From: Roseococcus sp. SYP-B2431
GTDB taxonomy: Bacteria > Pseudomonadota > Alphaproteobacteria > Acetobacterales > Acetobacteraceae
NCBI RefSeq assembly: GCF_004336745.1
Contig: NZ_SJXD01000011.1
Span: 992,001-1,056,000 of the forward strand
Length of the DNA: 64,000 nucleotides
Reading direction: 5' to 3'
Position 1 is the first letter of the stretch; each line of letters begins with the position of its first letter. Below are positions 45,033-54,200 of this stretch, one piece after another. The notes below the pieces were generated by a model. It was not told the origin of the DNA. It saw nothing but the letters and a program-made list of their open reading frames with translations, and made no database searches. The position numbers and the translations under genes are program-made.

Positions 45033-46117
45033 GATGCGGTGCCGAGCAGCCGGACTTTTTGGCCCGGGCGCAGCGCCTGCACGCCGGCCGTGACCACGAT
45101 GTCGCCCGTTGCAAGGCCGGAGGCCACGACGACGCCGGCGGGGTCGAAGCGCGCGACCTCCACCTGGCGCAGCGAGACGGTCTGCGCCGCCGGATCGACG
45201 ATCCAGACCGCGGGATGGCCCTGGATGCGCGTCAGCGCGCTGGCGGGAATCTCATAGCCGTCGCCGCCGCCGATGCGCATGCGCCCCGTCACGGTCGAGC
45301 CGAGCCGCAGTCCGGCAGGCGGATCGGCGAGGCCCACGCGCACCTGGAAGGTGCCCGTCACCGGGTCGGCGCGCGGCGAGACCTCGCGCACGCGACCGGC
45401 GGCGCGGATGGCGGGATCCGTCGTCAAGACAACCTCGATGGTGGGATTTTCCGGCGCGCGGTCCTTCACCGAGGCGGGCACGCCGAAGACGGCGTCGCGC
45501 CCCCCCTCCTGCGCGATCACCAGGATCATGCGGCCCGGCTGCACGACCTCGCCGGGCTCGGCGCCGCGGGCGGTCACCGTGCCGTTGGAATCGGCGACGA
45601 GCTCCGTGTAGCCGAGCCGGTTCTCGGCGATCTGCATCTGGGCCTGGGCGGAATCGGCGGCCGAGGTCGCGGCCTGGAGCTGCTGCGTCGCCTCGTCGTA
45701 GCGCACGCGAGTGGTGAAGCCGCTGGCCAGGAGCTGGCGTTGCCGGGAATAGTTGTTGCGCGTCTCCACGACGCGGGCCTGGGCCGCGAGCAGCGTCGCG
45801 CGGGCCGCGCGCAGCCCGCTCTCCTCGTTGTCGCGGTTGAGGCGGGCCACCACCTGGCCGGCCGTCACGCGGTCGCCGACATTGACCGAGCGCTCGATCA
45901 TGCGGCCGTCGATCCGGAAGGCGAGGTTTACGTCGGTCCCGGCCTGGATGGTGCCCGTCAGCGAGACGACCTCGCCCCCTGCCCGCCCCTCGACCGTCAT
46001 GACGCGGACCGGCCGGATGTCCGGCGCGGCGGCGGGCGCGCCGTCGTCGCAGGCGGCGAGGCCTGCGAGCAGGAGCAGCGCGGCCCTCCGGACAGGCGCG
46101 GCTGACAGCATGGGCAT
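45029..46117 (-). CDS. RND efflux periplasmic adaptor lipoprotein
   Basis: 362 residues. The lipobox LAAC places the lipid-bearing cysteine at residue 23. Then come the membrane-fusion-protein parts: lipoyl/barrel-sandwich half (VVSLTGTIQAGTDVNLAFRIDG, quoted around its conserved glycines), an alpha-hairpin (AARATLLAAQARVVETRNNY) and the second lipoyl half (VADSNGTVTARGAEPGEVV). It links the RND permease to an outer-membrane channel. ATG 46117 is the start. First gene of the pump-antiporter block. Confidence 0.9.
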   Translation of the reverse strand: MPMLSAAPVRRAALLLLAGLAACDDGAPAAAPDIRPVRVMTVEGRAGGEVVSLTGTIQAGTDVNLAFRIDGRMIERSVNVGDRVTAGQVVARLNRDNEESGLRAARATLLAAQARVVETRNNYSRQRQLLASGFTTRVRYDEATQQLQAATSAADSAQAQMQIAENRLGYTELVADSNGTVTARGAEPGEVVQPGRMILVIAQEGGRDAVFGVPASVKDRAPENPTIEVVLTTDPAIRAAGRVREVSPRADPVTGTFQVRVGLADPPAGLRLGSTVTGRMRIGGGDGYEIPASALTRIQGHPAVWIVDPAAQTVSLRQVEVARFDPAGVVVASGLATGDIVVTAGVQALRPGQKVRLLGTAS

Positions 46118-46160
46118 CCCCCCGGGGTTTCGCTCGCATCCTGGTTAGCGCCTGGGCGCC

Positions 46161-46189
46161 GGCCTGGGACCGGCAAGGCATCCCAGGCC
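46161..46189. repeat. Perfect 9-bp stem-loop upstream of the RND adaptor gene
   Basis: Arms GGCCTGGGA and TCCCAGGCC, 11 bases apart, lie between the alpha/beta hydrolase stop and the adaptor start on the minus strand. The 3' arm overlaps the direct-repeat copy at 46179-46210. It may terminate the hydrolase transcript or belong to the adaptor leader. Confidence 0.45.
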
Positions 46190-46210
46190 TGCGCCTGGCG
46201 TCCCAAACTC
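46179..46210. repeat. 32-base direct repeat, copy 1
   Basis: It matches copy 2 (47897-47928) at 27 of 32 positions; the last 12 bases, CGTCCCAAACTC, are identical. It ends 1 base before the stop codon of the alpha/beta hydrolase gene (46212) and contains the core CCAGGC-N4-GCCTGG, also seen at 35772-35795. Confidence 0.55.
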
Positions 46211-46211
46211 C

Positions 46212-47705
46212 TCAGCGCGGGGGAATCGCCTCCCCGATCCGGGCGAGGAGATAGTCGTAGAAGGGGTTCCAGGAGATGCGGATCAGCGAGTCCAGCGCCA
46301 GGATCAGCACCCCCACCTCGCCCCGCGCCGCCATGGCGCCGAGGCTGACGCCGAATTCCGGCTCGGGGCCGGGCTGGTTGCCGTAGAGCGAATCATCCGG
46401 CGGGAAGGGCAGCGCGACATGGGAGAGCGAATAGACGTCGCGCGGATAGAGGAGGCCGATGCGCCGCTCCTGCTCCTCCGTCGTCCCCGCCTCGACCGCC
46501 CGCTCCACCATCTCCGCCTCGTTCTCGCCGGCATTGGTGATGAAGGTCAGGCGCCAGCGGCGCGGGGCGGCCGGCACCATGCGCGCCAGCACCGCGTCGA
46601 AGGCCGGGCGCAGCAGCGGGCCGAGCTTGGTGTTGCGGTTGCGGTCGAAGAGCACGAGTTCGCTGCCATTGGCCGGCAGGAACTCGTAGAGCGCGGAGAT
46701 CACCGCCCGCGTGCTGACGGTGAAGTCCATCACCGACTGGAAGGTCAGGATGGGCGGCAGCTGCTCCAGCCGGCCGGCGCGGGAGAGCGTGCGTATCTGC
46801 TGCTGCAGCACCTGGGTCAGGCGGTGCGACTGGCGCGCGCCGTTCACCGGGAAGGAGTTGTACTTGAAGGGGTTGAACTCCGGGATGCGGCTCAGCCAGG
46901 CGGCCTTGGCGAAGGACGGCAGCATGGCCGGCAGCCCGGCCAGGCCAGCGAAGCGGGCGAAGGCGGTGATGCCGATCATGGGCGAGATCAGCACCAGCCG
47001 GTCGGGCCGCACCACGCGCGGATCCTCGATGGCGTCCAGCGCCTGCTTCATCGCCAGCGCGCCGCCATTGGAGAAGCCCACCATGTGGATGGGCCCGTCC
47101 GGCCCCGCCCGGCGCCGGGCCTCGCGCATGGCCAGCCGCGTGGCCGCCGCCCAGTCTTCCCAGACGGTGTCGGTCAGGGCGGCGGGAACCGTGCCATGGG
47201 CGGGGACGCGGATGCCGATGGCCACGAAGCCGTCGTCCCGGTAGCGGCGCGCGATGTGGCGCAGGCTGTAGGGCGCGTCCGTCAGCCCGTGCAGCAGGAC
47301 GACGGCGCCGCGCGCCGGCCCTTCGGGCTCGAGCAGGTAGGAACGGTTCCAGTCCTGCGCGAAGCCGCCGGGATAGATGGGACTGCCGGCGAAGTAGCGA
47401 TTGTCGGGCGTCTGCCGGTCGGGCTCCAGCTGGTCGGTGACCTCGCGGCGAAGCTCCGCGAAGAGCCGCTCCTCGGCCGCAAGATAGCCGGACCAGTCCA
47501 ACTGGTCGATGCGCTCGGCGTGCAGGTCCTGCGGCACGAAGCTGTGCCAGAGCTCCAGCGGCGGGCCGCGCTGGCTGTCCACCGCGCGGATTACCAGGAA
47601 GGCGCAGAAGGCGCCGACGGCGAGCAGCGCGAGCCGCTTCGTCCACTTCAAGGTCCAGCGTCCCATCACCTTCTCCGACCCGGCATTCCGCGGCTCATGT
47701 TCCAT
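46212..47705 (-). CDS. Membrane-anchored alpha/beta hydrolase
   Basis: About 497 residues. An N-terminal hydrophobic helix (LALLAVGAFCAFLVIRAV) after a basic stretch suggests a membrane anchor with the enzyme outside the cytoplasm. The fold is marked by AVVLLHGLTDAPYSLRHIA (oxyanion loop HGLTD), GIRVPAHGT and the nucleophile elbow GFSNGG. Substrate unknown; lipase or carboxylesterase activity is likely. ATG 47705 is chosen; ATG 47666 gives a shorter N-terminus starting nearer the helix. The gene is flanked on both sides by copies of a 32-base direct repeat. Confidence 0.82.
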   Translation of the reverse strand: MEHEPRNAGSEKVMGRWTLKWTKRLALLAVGAFCAFLVIRAVDSQRGPPLELWHSFVPQDLHAERIDQLDWSGYLAAEERLFAELRREVTDQLEPDRQTPDNRYFAGSPIYPGGFAQDWNRSYLLEPEGPARGAVVLLHGLTDAPYSLRHIARRYRDDGFVAIGIRVPAHGTVPAALTDTVWEDWAAATRLAMREARRRAGPDGPIHMVGFSNGGALAMKQALDAIEDPRVVRPDRLVLISPMIGITAFARFAGLAGLPAMLPSFAKAAWLSRIPEFNPFKYNSFPVNGARQSHRLTQVLQQQIRTLSRAGRLEQLPPILTFQSVMDFTVSTRAVISALYEFLPANGSELVLFDRNRNTKLGPLLRPAFDAVLARMVPAAPRRWRLTFITNAGENEAEMVERAVEAGTTEEQERRIGLLYPRDVYSLSHVALPFPPDDSLYGNQPGPEPEFGVSLGAMAARGEVGVLILALDSLIRISWNPFYDYLLARIGEAIPPR

Positions 47706-47896
47706 CCGGCCGCCGCGCGGCCCGCGACACCCCGCCACTCACCATGACCATGCCGGAGCTTGCCGGGAAGCCGCGCAGGCCGGCACGCGCCGTCTCGCCC
47801 CTCCGGGACGATGGACGCCGCCTGCGGCCGTGCCGCCGGCGCGGCTGGGCCATCGACCGACCCTAAGGCCCCGGCCGGCCCGGCGTACCGGCATCG

Positions 47897-47928
47897 CGTC
47901 CCAGGGGTACGCCTTGCGTCCCAAACTC
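47897..47928. repeat. 32-base direct repeat, copy 2
   Basis: Same orientation as copy 1, 192 bases upstream of the hydrolase start. Its palindromic core is degenerate (CCCAGG...CGCCTTG), but it lies in a wider dyad GGCGTACC/GGTACGCC at about 47882-47913. The 297-base gap 47706-48002 shows no other recognisable feature beyond the need for two divergent promoters. Confidence 0.5.
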
Positions 47929-48002
47929 GCCGGGCCGCCGTTGCCCCGGCGGGAGCCGGCGTGCGAGCTTCCGCCCTGCCGGACGGTAGGACACGCCTTC
48001 GC

Positions 48003-49001
48003 ATGATGATCGGTCTCTGCGCGGCCATCCTGTTGGCGGCGGCCCTGCACCTCGCGCAGTCCATCTTCGCGCCCGTCGCCTTCGCGGTGTTCCTCATGGC
48101 GCTGGTCTGGCCGGTGCAGCGGCGGCTGGCCCGCTTCGTGCCGGCCGGCCTCGCCATGCTGGCCGCCATGCTGGCCGCGCTCGTGACCGTCGTGACGCTG
48201 GCGCTGCTCATCGCCTGGGCCTTCGGCAGCGTGGGAAGCTGGGTGATCGGCAATTCCGCCCAGATCCAGCTCCTCTATGCCCGCAAGATCCTCTGGTTCG
48301 AGGAGCGCGGCATCGCCGTCGCGGCGCTGTTGTCGGACGGCTTCAGCTCGCGCTGGCTCGTGGTGATCGCCCAGGAGGTGACGGGGCGGCTGCACGGCAT
48401 CCTGGCCTTCTCCATCGTGACCGTCGTCTTCCTGGTGCTGGGGCTGCTGGAGGTGACGGCGGTGGACCGCCAGCTCGCGCGCAGGCCGGGGGACGTCGCG
48501 CCGCGGCTGCGGCAGGCCGCGATCGAGACAGCGGGGAAATTCCGCAGCTACATGGCGGTGCGCACGTTGATGAGCGCGGTGACGGGCCTCGCCGTTTGGG
48601 GCTTCGCGAGGCTGATGGGACTCGAGCTCGCGGCGGAATGGGGCGCGATTGCCTTCGTGTTGAACTACATCCCCTTCATCGGGCCGCTGATCGCAACGCT
48701 CTTCCCGACGATCTTCGCCATCCTTCAATTCGAATCCTGGGAGGCGGCGGTGGTGGTCTTCCTCTGCCTGAACGTCATCCAGTCGGTCTCGGGCAGCTAT
48801 ATCGAGCCCTTGCTGGCGGGGAGGCGGCTGGCGGTCTCGCCCTTCATGGTGCTGCTCTCGGTGTTCTTCGGCGCCTTCCTCTGGGGGGTGCCCGGGGCCT
48901 TTATCGGGGTGCCGGTGCTGATCGCGGCGGTGACAGTCTGCCGCCACTTCGAGGGCAGCCGCTGGGTGGCCGATCTGCTCTCGGGCCAGGACGGGGCCTG
49001 A
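48003..49001 (+). CDS. AI-2E family transporter (PerM/TqsA-like membrane protein)
   Basis: About 332 residues from ATG 48003 (a second ATG follows). The family pattern is clear: two N-terminal helices (IGLCAAILLAAALHLAQSIF, quoted in part), a cytoplasmic-facing loop, then SYMAVRTLMSAVTGLAVWGFARL and the conserved FVLNYIPFIGPLIATLFPT region and the C-terminal LLSVFFGAFLWGVPGAFIGVP. Members export autoinducer-2 or act as sodium/proton exchangers; which applies here is unknown. A GTG at 47961 would add 14 residues. Confidence 0.85.
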   Translation: MMIGLCAAILLAAALHLAQSIFAPVAFAVFLMALVWPVQRRLARFVPAGLAMLAAMLAALVTVVTLALLIAWAFGSVGSWVIGNSAQIQLLYARKILWFEERGIAVAALLSDGFSSRWLVVIAQEVTGRLHGILAFSIVTVVFLVLGLLEVTAVDRQLARRPGDVAPRLRQAAIETAGKFRSYMAVRTLMSAVTGLAVWGFARLMGLELAAEWGAIAFVLNYIPFIGPLIATLFPTIFAILQFESWEAAVVVFLCLNVIQSVSGSYIEPLLAGRRLAVSPFMVLLSVFFGAFLWGVPGAFIGVPVLIAAVTVCRHFEGSRWVADLLSGQDGA

Positions 49002-49105
49002 CCGCCGCGCGGCGCTGCGGCCCGGCTTGCCGCCAGGGCCTGTCCGGTGCATGGGTCGCTGACGCCCGCGATCCGATCATGCCGGGCAGATAGGGCGGAA
49101 GCGAA

Positions 49106-50302
49106 TTGAAGGTGCCTCTCTGGGCCAGCGCGCTCGCTGGAACCCTGCTCGTTCAGACCGTCTGCGCCTTCGCCAGCATCGCCGTGCCGCTCATGGGCCC
49201 GCTCCTGATGGCCCAGGCGGGCCTCGCACCGGAGAAGATCGGCCTGGTCTCCGCCATCTCCTCGGCCGGCATCTGCTGGTTCCTGGCCTGCGGCGGCCCG
49301 ATGCTCAACCATCATGGACCGATCCGCACGCTCCAGCTGGGGATGGCCTGCATGGCCCTCGGCCTCTTCGTGCTATCCCAGCCGCTGGGCCTGCTCGGCC
49401 TTCTGGGCGCCCTGGCCATCGGCTTCGGGAACGGGCCGAATACCCCCGCCGGCAGCCAGATCCTCATCCGCTCGGCCCCGCCGGCGCATCGGACGCTCAT
49501 CTTCTCGATCAAGCAGGCCGGCGTGCCGCTCGGCGGCGCCCTGGCCGGGCTGGCCGTCCCGTTCCTGATCCTCGCCTGCGGCCTCGCCGCGACGCTGGGC
49601 GTGATCGTCTTGGTTCTCCTGGCATGCTGCCTGGCCGTCCAGCCCTTCCGCCGCACGCTCGACGGAGCCCGAGGGCCGGGCGAGCCGGGCTGGGCGCGCG
49701 CCCTGGTCCAGCCCGCGGCCATGATCCGCTGCGTCAGCTCGCTGCGCGCCCATCCCTCCCTGCCCATGCTCACCGCGGTGGGGGCGTCGTTCTCGCTGAT
49801 GCAGGCCTGCCTGAACGCCTTCACCGCGACCTATGTCTATACCCGCCACGGCGCCTCCCTGGCGGAGGCCGGCCAGGTCGTCGCCCTGATGCAGGGCGCC
49901 AGCATGCTGGGCCGGGTCGTCATCGGCTGGGTGTCGGACCGCATGGGCCGCGCCCTGCGCCACCTGGGCGTGCAGGCCATTGTCTCGGCGGCCGCCGTCT
50001 GCCTGCTGGTGACGGCCGAGGCCCCCTGGATGCTCTACGGCTGCGCCGCCGTGGTGGGCTTCACGGCCATCGGATGGAACGGGGTGCATATGGCCGAGCT
50101 GGCCCGGGTCGCGCCCACGCCGCTCGTCAGCAGCGTGACATCGGCCTCCAGCCTCTTCGGCTTCGCGGCCTCGGTCTGCGGTCCCCTGGTCTTCATGATG
50201 CTGGTGAGCTGGGGCGGCGGATATGAGGTGGCCTTCTGCGTCATGGCGGCGCAGCTCGTGGGCTTCGGCCTGGTCTGCCTGACGGCGAAGCCGGCCGCGT
50301 GA
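49106..50302 (+). CDS. MFS transporter
   Basis: 398 residues with twelve predicted helices. The loop 2-3 motif of the major facilitator superfamily is weak, but GRVVIGWVSDRMGRALRHLG in the second half is the matching GxxxDRxGR motif, and GFGNGPNTPAGSQIL and SIKQAGVPLGGALAGLAVP, quoted around helices 4-5, fit a CynX/NarK-like transporter. No ATG is available in the right place; the start is TTG 49106 or GTG 49112, neither with a strong Shine-Dalgarno. It ends 10 bases before the convergent amidohydrolase gene. Substrate unknown. Confidence 0.85.
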   Translation: MKVPLWASALAGTLLVQTVCAFASIAVPLMGPLLMAQAGLAPEKIGLVSAISSAGICWFLACGGPMLNHHGPIRTLQLGMACMALGLFVLSQPLGLLGLLGALAIGFGNGPNTPAGSQILIRSAPPAHRTLIFSIKQAGVPLGGALAGLAVPFLILACGLAATLGVIVLVLLACCLAVQPFRRTLDGARGPGEPGWARALVQPAAMIRCVSSLRAHPSLPMLTAVGASFSLMQACLNAFTATYVYTRHGASLAEAGQVVALMQGASMLGRVVIGWVSDRMGRALRHLGVQAIVSAAAVCLLVTAEAPWMLYGCAAVVGFTAIGWNGVHMAELARVAPTPLVSSVTSASSLFGFAASVCGPLVFMMLVSWGGGYEVAFCVMAAQLVGFGLVCLTAKPAA

Positions 50303-50312
50303 CGAAGGGCCG

Positions 50313-51167
50313 TCAGGCCGCCGCTTGGCTCCGCGCATAGGCGGCGATCTCCGCCGCGACGCCGCCAAGATCCTGCTGGATACGGTCGAAATCCGGCCGC
50401 TTCACGAAAGTGTGGTCGTCCATGAAGATGTCCTTGATCGTCTCGATCTGGACGCTGTGGACACCCTTCGCCGGATCGCCGTGCAGCCGCACCGATTCGG
50501 CGCCGACGAAGGGATCGTTGAAGGTCACGCTGTAGCCGCGCTTCCTCAGGCATTCCGCGATCATCGCGATGAACTCGCGCGAGCTCGTGGTCCCGTGCCG
50601 GTCGCTCAGGCAGAAGTCCTTACGCCGCCGGCCCTCGTCCTGCGCATGGGCCGGCCCGATCGAGGTCATGCAATGACAGCTCAGATGGAAGGCGACGCCC
50701 GCCGCGGCGCGCCGCTCGGCGATCAGGGCCGCGAGCCTGTTGTGATAGGGCCGCCAGTAATGCTCGATGCGGTGGCGCACCTCAGTCACCGTCAGGCCCT
50801 CGGGATAGAGGCGGTGGCCGCGCGCCCGGCTATGGATCAGCCCCATGCCGATGCTCCGCGTCTTCTCCGAGGGATCGGCGCCGGGCCAGGGCTCGCGCAG
50901 CAGCTCGGGATCGATGTCGTGCTCGCTGCGGTTGGCGTCGATCCAGTTGTTCACGAAGGTCGCGTAGAGCAGCCCGCTGCCGGATCTCGGCGCCAGCGCC
51001 CAGAGCTCCTCGACATAATGCGAGACGAGGAAATGCACGTCGGCGAAGGGCGCAATGCTGTGGAAGCCCGGGGGATACTCGCGCCCGCTGCGCGGCACGT
51101 CGAAGACGGAGGGCGCGGCCTGGCCCTCCGGAGGCGTGTAGAGGTAGACGCCAGGGAGGTGCTCCAT
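50313..51167 (-). CDS. N-formylglutamate amidohydrolase family protein
   Basis: 284 residues. Family landmarks: SVFDVPRSGREYPP at the start (family VxxPHSGxxxP), YATFVNNWIDANRSEHDID (family DxNR) and FHLSCHCMTSIG in the middle (family DxHS-type region). The histidine of PHSG is an arginine here and other metal-ligand positions also look changed, so activity on N-formylglutamate, which yields glutamate and formate at the end of histidine breakdown, is uncertain. It lies next to glutamate synthase on the same strand, which fits glutamate metabolism. Confidence 0.75.
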   Translation of the reverse strand: MEHLPGVYLYTPPEGQAAPSVFDVPRSGREYPPGFHSIAPFADVHFLVSHYVEELWALAPRSGSGLLYATFVNNWIDANRSEHDIDPELLREPWPGADPSEKTRSIGMGLIHSRARGHRLYPEGLTVTEVRHRIEHYWRPYHNRLAALIAERRAAAGVAFHLSCHCMTSIGPAHAQDEGRRRKDFCLSDRHGTTSSREFIAMIAECLRKRGYSVTFNDPFVGAESVRLHGDPAKGVHSVQIETIKDIFMDDHTFVKRPDFDRIQQDLGGVAAEIAAYARSQAAA

Positions 51168-51237
51168 GACCCGCTCCGCGATGAGGGTGTCATGGTGCCC
51201 CGGCGCGGCGCCGGCGCGAAGGCCCGCCCCCCGCCGA

Positions 51238-54200
51238 CTACTCCGCGGCCACCGCGATCTCCGTCATCGGCCGCTCCAGGTATCTCGCGTATTCCTTCGG
51301 CACCACGTGCCAGAAGGCGTCCCGCTCCGTGTCCCAGTCGTTCAGGATGCGCGCGGCATGGCGGCTCGCCGTCTCCGCGACATGCCGCTCCAGCAGCCGC
51401 TTCAACTCGCCCTCCCAGAAGGCCGAGCCCAGCCGCTGCCACTGCAGCGATTCGGGATTGATCCGGCATTCGAATGTCTTGTTCGGGTCGTGGACGAAGG
51501 CCGCGCCGCCCGTGAAGCCGGCACCGAAATTGTCGCCGACCTCGCCCAGGATCACCACCGTGCCGCCGGTCATGTACTCGCAGGCATTGGTGCCCACACC
51601 CTCGACGACCGTGATGGCGCCCGAGTTGCGCACCGCGAAGCGCTCCCCTGCCCGGCCCGCCGCGAAGAGCGCGCCGGCCGTCGCGCCGTAGAGGCAGGTG
51701 TTGCCGATGATGGAGTTCTCGTTCCAGACCAGCCCCGAGGACGGTGCCGGCCGCACCACGATGGTGGCGCCCGAGAGCCCCTTCCCCACATAGTCGTTGC
51801 TGTCGCCATAGACCTCGAGCTTCAGCCCCTTCACCCCGAAGGCGCCGAGCGACTGGCCCGCGCTGCCGCGCAGCCGGACGGTCAGGTGCCCGTCCTGCAG
51901 CCCGCTCATCCCGTACTGCCGCACGATCTTCGACGAGACCTTGGTGCCGATCGCGCGGTGGGTGTTGCGGATGTTGTAGGCGAGCTGGATCTTCTCGCCC
52001 CGGTCGAAAAGCGGCGCCGCATCGCGGATCATGTCCGCATCCAGCGTCTCCGGCACCTCGTTGCGGCCCTCGATGGTGCAATAGGGCTTGTGCGGGCCGG
52101 CATCGGCCTTCACCAGCAGCGGGTTGAGGTCGAGGTCGTCGAGGTCGTCCGCGCCGCGGCTGACCTGCTTCAGCAGGTCGGTCCGGCCGATGATCTCCTC
52201 GATCTTGCGGAAGCCCAGCGAGGCCAGGATCTCACGCACTTCCTCGGCCACGAAGCTGAAGAGGGTGATGACCTTCTCCGGCGAGCCGGTGAATTTTTCC
52301 CGGAGTGCCTCGTCCTGCGTGCAGACGCCCACGGGGCAGGTGTTGCTGTGGCATTGGCGGACCATGATGCAGCCCATGGCCACCAGCGAGGTGGTGCCGA
52401 TGCCGAATTCCTCGGCGCCGAGCATGGCCGCGATCACGATGTCGCGCCCGGTCTTGAGGCCGCCATCGGTGCGCAGCTTCACGCGGTGCCGCAGGCGGTT
52501 GAGCAGCAGGACCTGGTGCGTCTCGGTCAGCCCCATTTCCCAGGGCAGGCCGACATACTTGATCGAGCTCACCGGCGAGGCGCCCGTCCCGCCCGAATGG
52601 CCCGAGACCAGGATCGCATCGGCCTTGGCCTTGGCGACGCCGGCGGCGATCGTGCCGATGCCCGAGCGCGCGACCAGCTTCACGCAGACCGAGGCGTCCG
52701 GGTTGATCTGCTTCAGGTCGTAGATGAGCTGCGCCAGGTCCTCGATCGAGTAGATGTCGTGGTGCGGCGGCGGCGAGATCAGCATCACGCCGGGCGTGGA
52801 GTGCCGCAGCTTCGCGATCAGCCCCGTGACCTTGAAGCCGGGCAGCTGCCCGCCCTCGCCGGGCTTGGCGCCCTGGGCCACCTTGATCTCGATCTCGCGG
52901 CAGTTGTTCAGATACTCGGCGGTAACGCCGAAGCGGCCCGAGGCGATCTGCTTGATGGCCGAATTGGCGTTGTCGCCGTTCAGCCGCGGCTTGGCGCGCG
53001 CGGGATCCTCGCCGCCCTCGCCGCTGTCGCTGCGCGCGCCGATGCGGTTCATCGCGATGGAGAGCGTCTCATGCGCCTCCGGGCTGAGGGCGCCGAGCGA
53101 GATGCCGGGCGCCAGCAGGCGCTTGCGGATCTCGGTGATGCTCTCGACCTCCTCGAGCGCCACCGGCTTCACATGGTCCATGCGAAAGTCGAGCAGGTCG
53201 CGCAGCGCGACGGGCGGCTGCTTGCGCACGGCCTCGCTGTAGCGCTTGAAGGTCTGGTAGCTGTCGGTGTCCACCGCCTTCTGCAGCGTGTGGATCAGCG
53301 TGCCGCCGAAGGCATGCGCCTCGCCCCGCTGGCGCAGCTTGTAGAGGCCGCCGATGGGCAGCGTCATGACATCGGTGTTGAAGGCGCGCGAATGCAGCGC
53401 CAGCACGCGCCGCGAGAGGCCCGCAAGGCCGATGCCCGAGATGCGCGAGGCCACGCCGGGGAAGAACTCGGCCACGAGCGCGCGGGAAAGCCCGATCGCC
53501 TCGAAGTTCATGCCGCCGCGATAGGAGGAGATCACCGAGATGCCCATCTTGGACATTACCTTCAGAAGGCCCTTGTCGACGGCCTTCTTGTAGCGGCCGA
53601 TGGCCTCGGCGAGCGTCATCTGGCCGAACAGGCCACGGCGATGGCGGTCGGCGATGGAGTCCTCCGCCAGATAGGCGTTGATCGAGGTCGCTCCCGCGCC
53701 GATCAGCACGGCGAAGTAGTGCACGTCGAGGCATTCGGCGCAGCGCACGTTCAGGCTGGTGAAGGTGCGCAGCGAGGTCTTCACCAGATGCGTGTGCACC
53801 GCGGCGACGGCCAGGATCATGGGAATGTCGCAGCGGTCGCGATCCAGCGATTCATCCGTCAGGATGACGTGCTGGCAGCCGCTGCGCACGCCGTCCTCGG
53901 CCTCGCGGCGGATGCGGGCCAGGGCCGTGCGAAGGCCTGCCTCGCCCTCGGCCGCGTCGAAGGTGCAATCCACCTCGCAGACGCTAGCGCCCATGTAGTC
54001 GCGCATCGCCGCGAATTCCGCGCTGGAGAGCACGGGGCTGTCCAGCATCAGCATGTCGCACTGGGTCGGATCCTCGTCGAGGATGTTCCCGAGGTTGCCG
54101 AGCCGCGTCTTGAGCGACATCACCCGCGTCTCGCGCAGGCTGTCGATCGGCGGGTTCGTCACCTGGCTGAAGCTCTGGCGGAAATAGTGGTGAAGGGCGC

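Noticed and set aside
42399-45257. Open frame of about 950 codons opposite the RND permease gene
   Set aside because: Antisense shadow of a clear RND gene, rich in Arg and His with no recognisable family.
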